A DNA stretch of 33,620 nt from NCBI RefSeq assembly GCF_003318165.1, contig NZ_QOCB01000070.1, forward strand, positions 1-33,620, in the 5' to 3' direction. The notes beneath the pieces are model-generated. The model made no database searches, was not told the DNA's origin, and was given only the letters and a program-made list of their open reading frames with translations. Origin of the DNA: Psychromonas sp. B3M02 (GTDB taxonomy: Bacteria; Pseudomonadota; Gammaproteobacteria; Enterobacterales; Psychromonadaceae). Made by a program: the position numbers and the translations under genes. Positions 31,747-33,620 of this stretch are shown in pieces (position 1 is the first letter of the stretch; each line of letters opens with the position of its first letter).

Positions 31747-33141
31747 TTATTTTGATGAGATAGGCAGGTTAATAGTGATCGCTAAACCACCTAGCTCTGA
31801 ATGGCTTGCTAACATTTTGCCATGGTGTGCTTTGACAATCGTTTGGCAAATAGATAAACCTAAACCTGAACCACCACTTAAACGACTTCGTGATTCATCA
31901 ACCCTAAACAAACGTTCGAATAGTTTAGGTAATGCAGCATCTGGCACACCAGGCGCACTATCTTCAATACGAATTTGCATGATCTTTTTATCTTGGGTGA
32001 CTTGCACATTTAAAATACCAGGACCATCGGTATAACGTAAACTGTTCTCGAATAAATTAGAGAAGAGTTGAGTCAAAGCCTTACTGTCTCCGGTAATTGT
32101 ATTAACTGCACTTTCTTGAAAATAATGTTGTAACTGAATTTTTTTCTCTTGAAAACGTAATTGATATTGTAAGCAATTATTTTCAATTAGTTTCTTAATG
32201 TTAACCGACTCAGTTAAATCAAATTGCATGCCCGCATCGGATAAGGATAACTGATATAAATCATTCACCAGTTTATTCAAGTTTTGTACTTGGTAATGCA
32301 AAGAGTCAATATACTTAGGCTCTGGTTTGCGGATACCATCCTGTAATGCTTCAATTTCGCTTTTTAACACGGAAATAGGGGTGCGTAATTCATGTGAGAT
32401 ATCAGCCAACCATTGTTCTCTGGTCTCTTTTTGCACTAATAAGCTTTGGCTTAATTCATTAAAACGCATTGATAACGCAGCTAACTCATCTTCACCATCT
32501 ATTTGTATTTTAGTTTGGTAATCGCCTTCTTGTATTGAACTAGTTGCATCTTCCAAGCGTTTCAAAGGCGTTAATAAGTGACGCACTAACAACCATGACA
32601 GCACAAAGGAGATTAATGTCACCCACAATACAATCCACATTAAATTGTACTTTTGTTGCTGATGAAAACTACTTTCTAAAGCGCCAGGTGTAATGTCTCG
32701 CTTCTTAGTCGCTACCCAGCCCACCAGTTTATGGTTATATCTGATTGGCACTTTAATTATCTCATCATTGCCTAGTGTGATGTCTTTATTCCATAGCGGC
32801 CTCCAGTTATTATCAAATACAGTAATACGTCTCAGTAATCGAGCCACATAACGTGATCGAGCTTTTTGTGGTTCACTACTATTTTCTGATGGTCGCGCAA
32901 AAATACGCCCGAGAATAAATTCTGCTACTTCAGGTGTTAACTCATCCCACCCTTTATCTTCAGAATAATAGGAGGAAAGGTTTTCTGACACTAGGCGTAG
33001 TTTCCGCTCTTCTCCATGGTTTAAATAACGCTGTAACCCTTGTTGAAAGCTATCATCAATTAAACTGGCGATACCGATCACCATCAAGGAACTGATCAGT
33101 AACATAGAAAATAGAATTTTTTTAAACAAGGTAAGACGCAT
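31747..33141 (-). CDS. BaeS-like sensor histidine kinase (second system)
   Basis: 464-aa inner-membrane kinase: TM1 about 8-28, periplasmic domain about 30-165, TM2 about 167-187, HAMP, HisKA with H250 in ADISHELRTPISVL, N-box LFSNLFENSLRYTD, EDSAPGVP and GGSGLGLSICQTIV. The catalytic half is very like BaeS. The start is ATG 33141 (AAGGG upstream); a TTG directly before it is not needed. First gene of the kinase-regulator pair. Its sensor domain differs from that of the kinase at 12853-14277, although the catalytic parts are clearly paralogous. Confidence 0.92.
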   Translation of the reverse strand: MRLTLFKKILFSMLLISSLMVIGIASLIDDSFQQGLQRYLNHGEERKLRLVSENLSSYYSEDKGWDELTPEVAEFILGRIFARPSENSSEPQKARSRYVARLLRRITVFDNNWRPLWNKDITLGNDEIIKVPIRYNHKLVGWVATKKRDITPGALESSFHQQQKYNLMWIVLWVTLISFVLSWLLVRHLLTPLKRLEDATSSIQEGDYQTKIQIDGEDELAALSMRFNELSQSLLVQKETREQWLADISHELRTPISVLKSEIEALQDGIRKPEPKYIDSLHYQVQNLNKLVNDLYQLSLSDAGMQFDLTESVNIKKLIENNCLQYQLRFQEKKIQLQHYFQESAVNTITGDSKALTQLFSNLFENSLRYTDGPGILNVQVTQDKKIMQIRIEDSAPGVPDAALPKLFERLFRVDESRSRLSGGSGLGLSICQTIVKAHHGKMLASHSELGGLAITINLPISSK

Positions 33142-33314
33142 CAAGCACCCTTAAACAGTAAAAGTAAACAAAGTATAAGATAGGCATAGCTTATAACCGA
33201 AAGTACATAATATCATTTTTATCGTAATAACAGACAACTGCACCAAAAATGAACATTATTTTTTCTATGACATAGTTTAATGAGTAAAAGTTCGCCCTTT
33301 CCAATAGCCCGTTA
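33142..33314. other. Upstream region of the second kinase gene
   Basis: No gene is visible between the kinase start and the repeat copy at 33315. The stretch is AT-rich and must hold the promoter of the minus-strand kinase-regulator pair. The only dyad noted is TATAAG (33174-33179) / CTTATA (33190-33195). Confidence 0.4.
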
Positions 33315-33474
33315 TACCAATTGTATTAAATAACTGATCTAAATTTTGCGCCGGAAAAATGGCTTAGTTTGAGGCGTAAGTTGATGTAAATGGTTGTTCC
33401 CTATACGAAACTTACAACGAAAAAATAAGTTGTTTTAACAAGTAAAATAGATCAGTTACTTACTATGATTGGTA
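33315..33474 (+). mobile_element. MITE-like repeat, 160-bp copy
   Basis: 27-bp terminal inverted repeats (33315-33341 starting TACCAATTG; 33448-33474 ending GATTGGTA) pair at 23 of 27 positions. Direct TTA repeats flank it at 33312-33314 and 33475-33477. An internal GTAAGTT/AACTTAC stem could extend the hairpin. It shares sequence with the copies at 28916-29132 and 18760-18810 and with the first 17 bases of the window. No coding capacity. Confidence 0.85.
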
Positions 33475-33544
33475 TTATGCCTTTATGTAAAGATGGTAGC
33501 CGTTATGTCATCAATATGACTATCATATAGCGAATATCATATAC

Positions 33545-33571
33545 AAAAAAACTCACCGAAGTGAGCTTTTT
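33545..33571. terminator. Likely bidirectional terminator near the right edge
   Basis: CTCAC-CGAA-GTGAG, with six to seven A before and five T after. It could serve a gene entering from the right on the minus strand or stop plus-strand read-through. Confidence 0.75.
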
Positions 33572-33603
33572 ATTTAATGCGACGAATATGTCGCATATTA
33601 AAT
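33572..33603. repeat. Second hairpin at the right edge
   Basis: ATTTAATGCGAC pairs with GTCGCATATTAAAT (2-base bulge) around GAATAT, immediately after the terminator hairpin. Function unknown; it may belong to the 3' region of a gene outside the window. Confidence 0.5.
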
Positions 33604-33620
33604 GTTAATTAGGATTATTT

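Overview
The window is an AT-rich chromosomal segment of a marine, probably cold-adapted gammaproteobacterium. Protein content and gene order (suhB / trmJ-iscR-iscS ... pepB; menI next to ydiJ; BaeSR-type regulators; an OmpU-like general porin) resemble Psychromonas and related Alteromonadales/Vibrionales. That is a judgement from sequence resemblance; no marker gene here fixes the genus. There are no rRNA or tRNA genes, CRISPR arrays, phage genes or transposase genes. The only mobile DNA is a family of short, non-coding, MITE-like repeats.

Layout. 1-4.5 kb (minus strand): the tail of a repeat copy, a terminator, a CvfB/YitL S1-type RNA-binding protein, the thioesterase MenI/YdiI and the large FAD/Fe-S dehydrogenase YdiJ. 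4.7-9.6 kb (minus): a small lipoprotein, aminopeptidase PepB, IscS, IscR and TrmJ, with suhB divergent at 9.8 kb. This is the enterobacterial isc neighbourhood, but iscU, iscA, hscB, hscA, fdx and iscX, which normally lie between iscS and pepB, are absent. A near-perfect IscR type-1 operator overlaps the iscR promoter. 10.7-15 kb (plus): a PEBP-YHYH fusion lipoprotein, a small exported protein and a BaeSR-like two-component system, read in one direction. 15-19.7 kb: an endonuclease/exonuclease/phosphatase-fold protein (minus), an AsmA-family protein and a HAD-IIA hydrolase. 20-21.9 kb: a porin with a long upstream regulatory region including a CRP-type site, and a UPF0319 (YccT) protein. 22-27.9 kb: a TPP riboswitch and a thiamine-salvage operon thiD-thiZ-thiX-thiY-tenA-thiM-thiE. 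28-28.9 kb: a YeiE-like LysR regulator. 29.2-33.1 kb (minus): a second BaeSR-like pair followed by an exported protein with 18 EF-hand loops. The right end holds a complete repeat copy and two hairpins.

How the parts work together. The thiamine block imports a pyrimidine precursor (ThiXYZ), may remodel it (TenA), phosphorylates it (ThiD), phosphorylates hydroxyethylthiazole (ThiM) and joins the two halves (ThiE). The riboswitch leader contains mutually exclusive pairings that predict translational control at the thiD ribosome-binding site. The two BaeSR-like systems sit beside exported proteins likely to bind metal ions (YHYH domain; EF-hands), which suggests, but does not prove, envelope or cation sensing. 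The most unusual observations are the isc locus reduced to regulator plus desulfurase, the 18-EF-hand protein with a recent 171-bp internal duplication next to a BaeSR pair, the PEBP-YHYH/TCS locus, and the repeat family with 3-bp target duplications.
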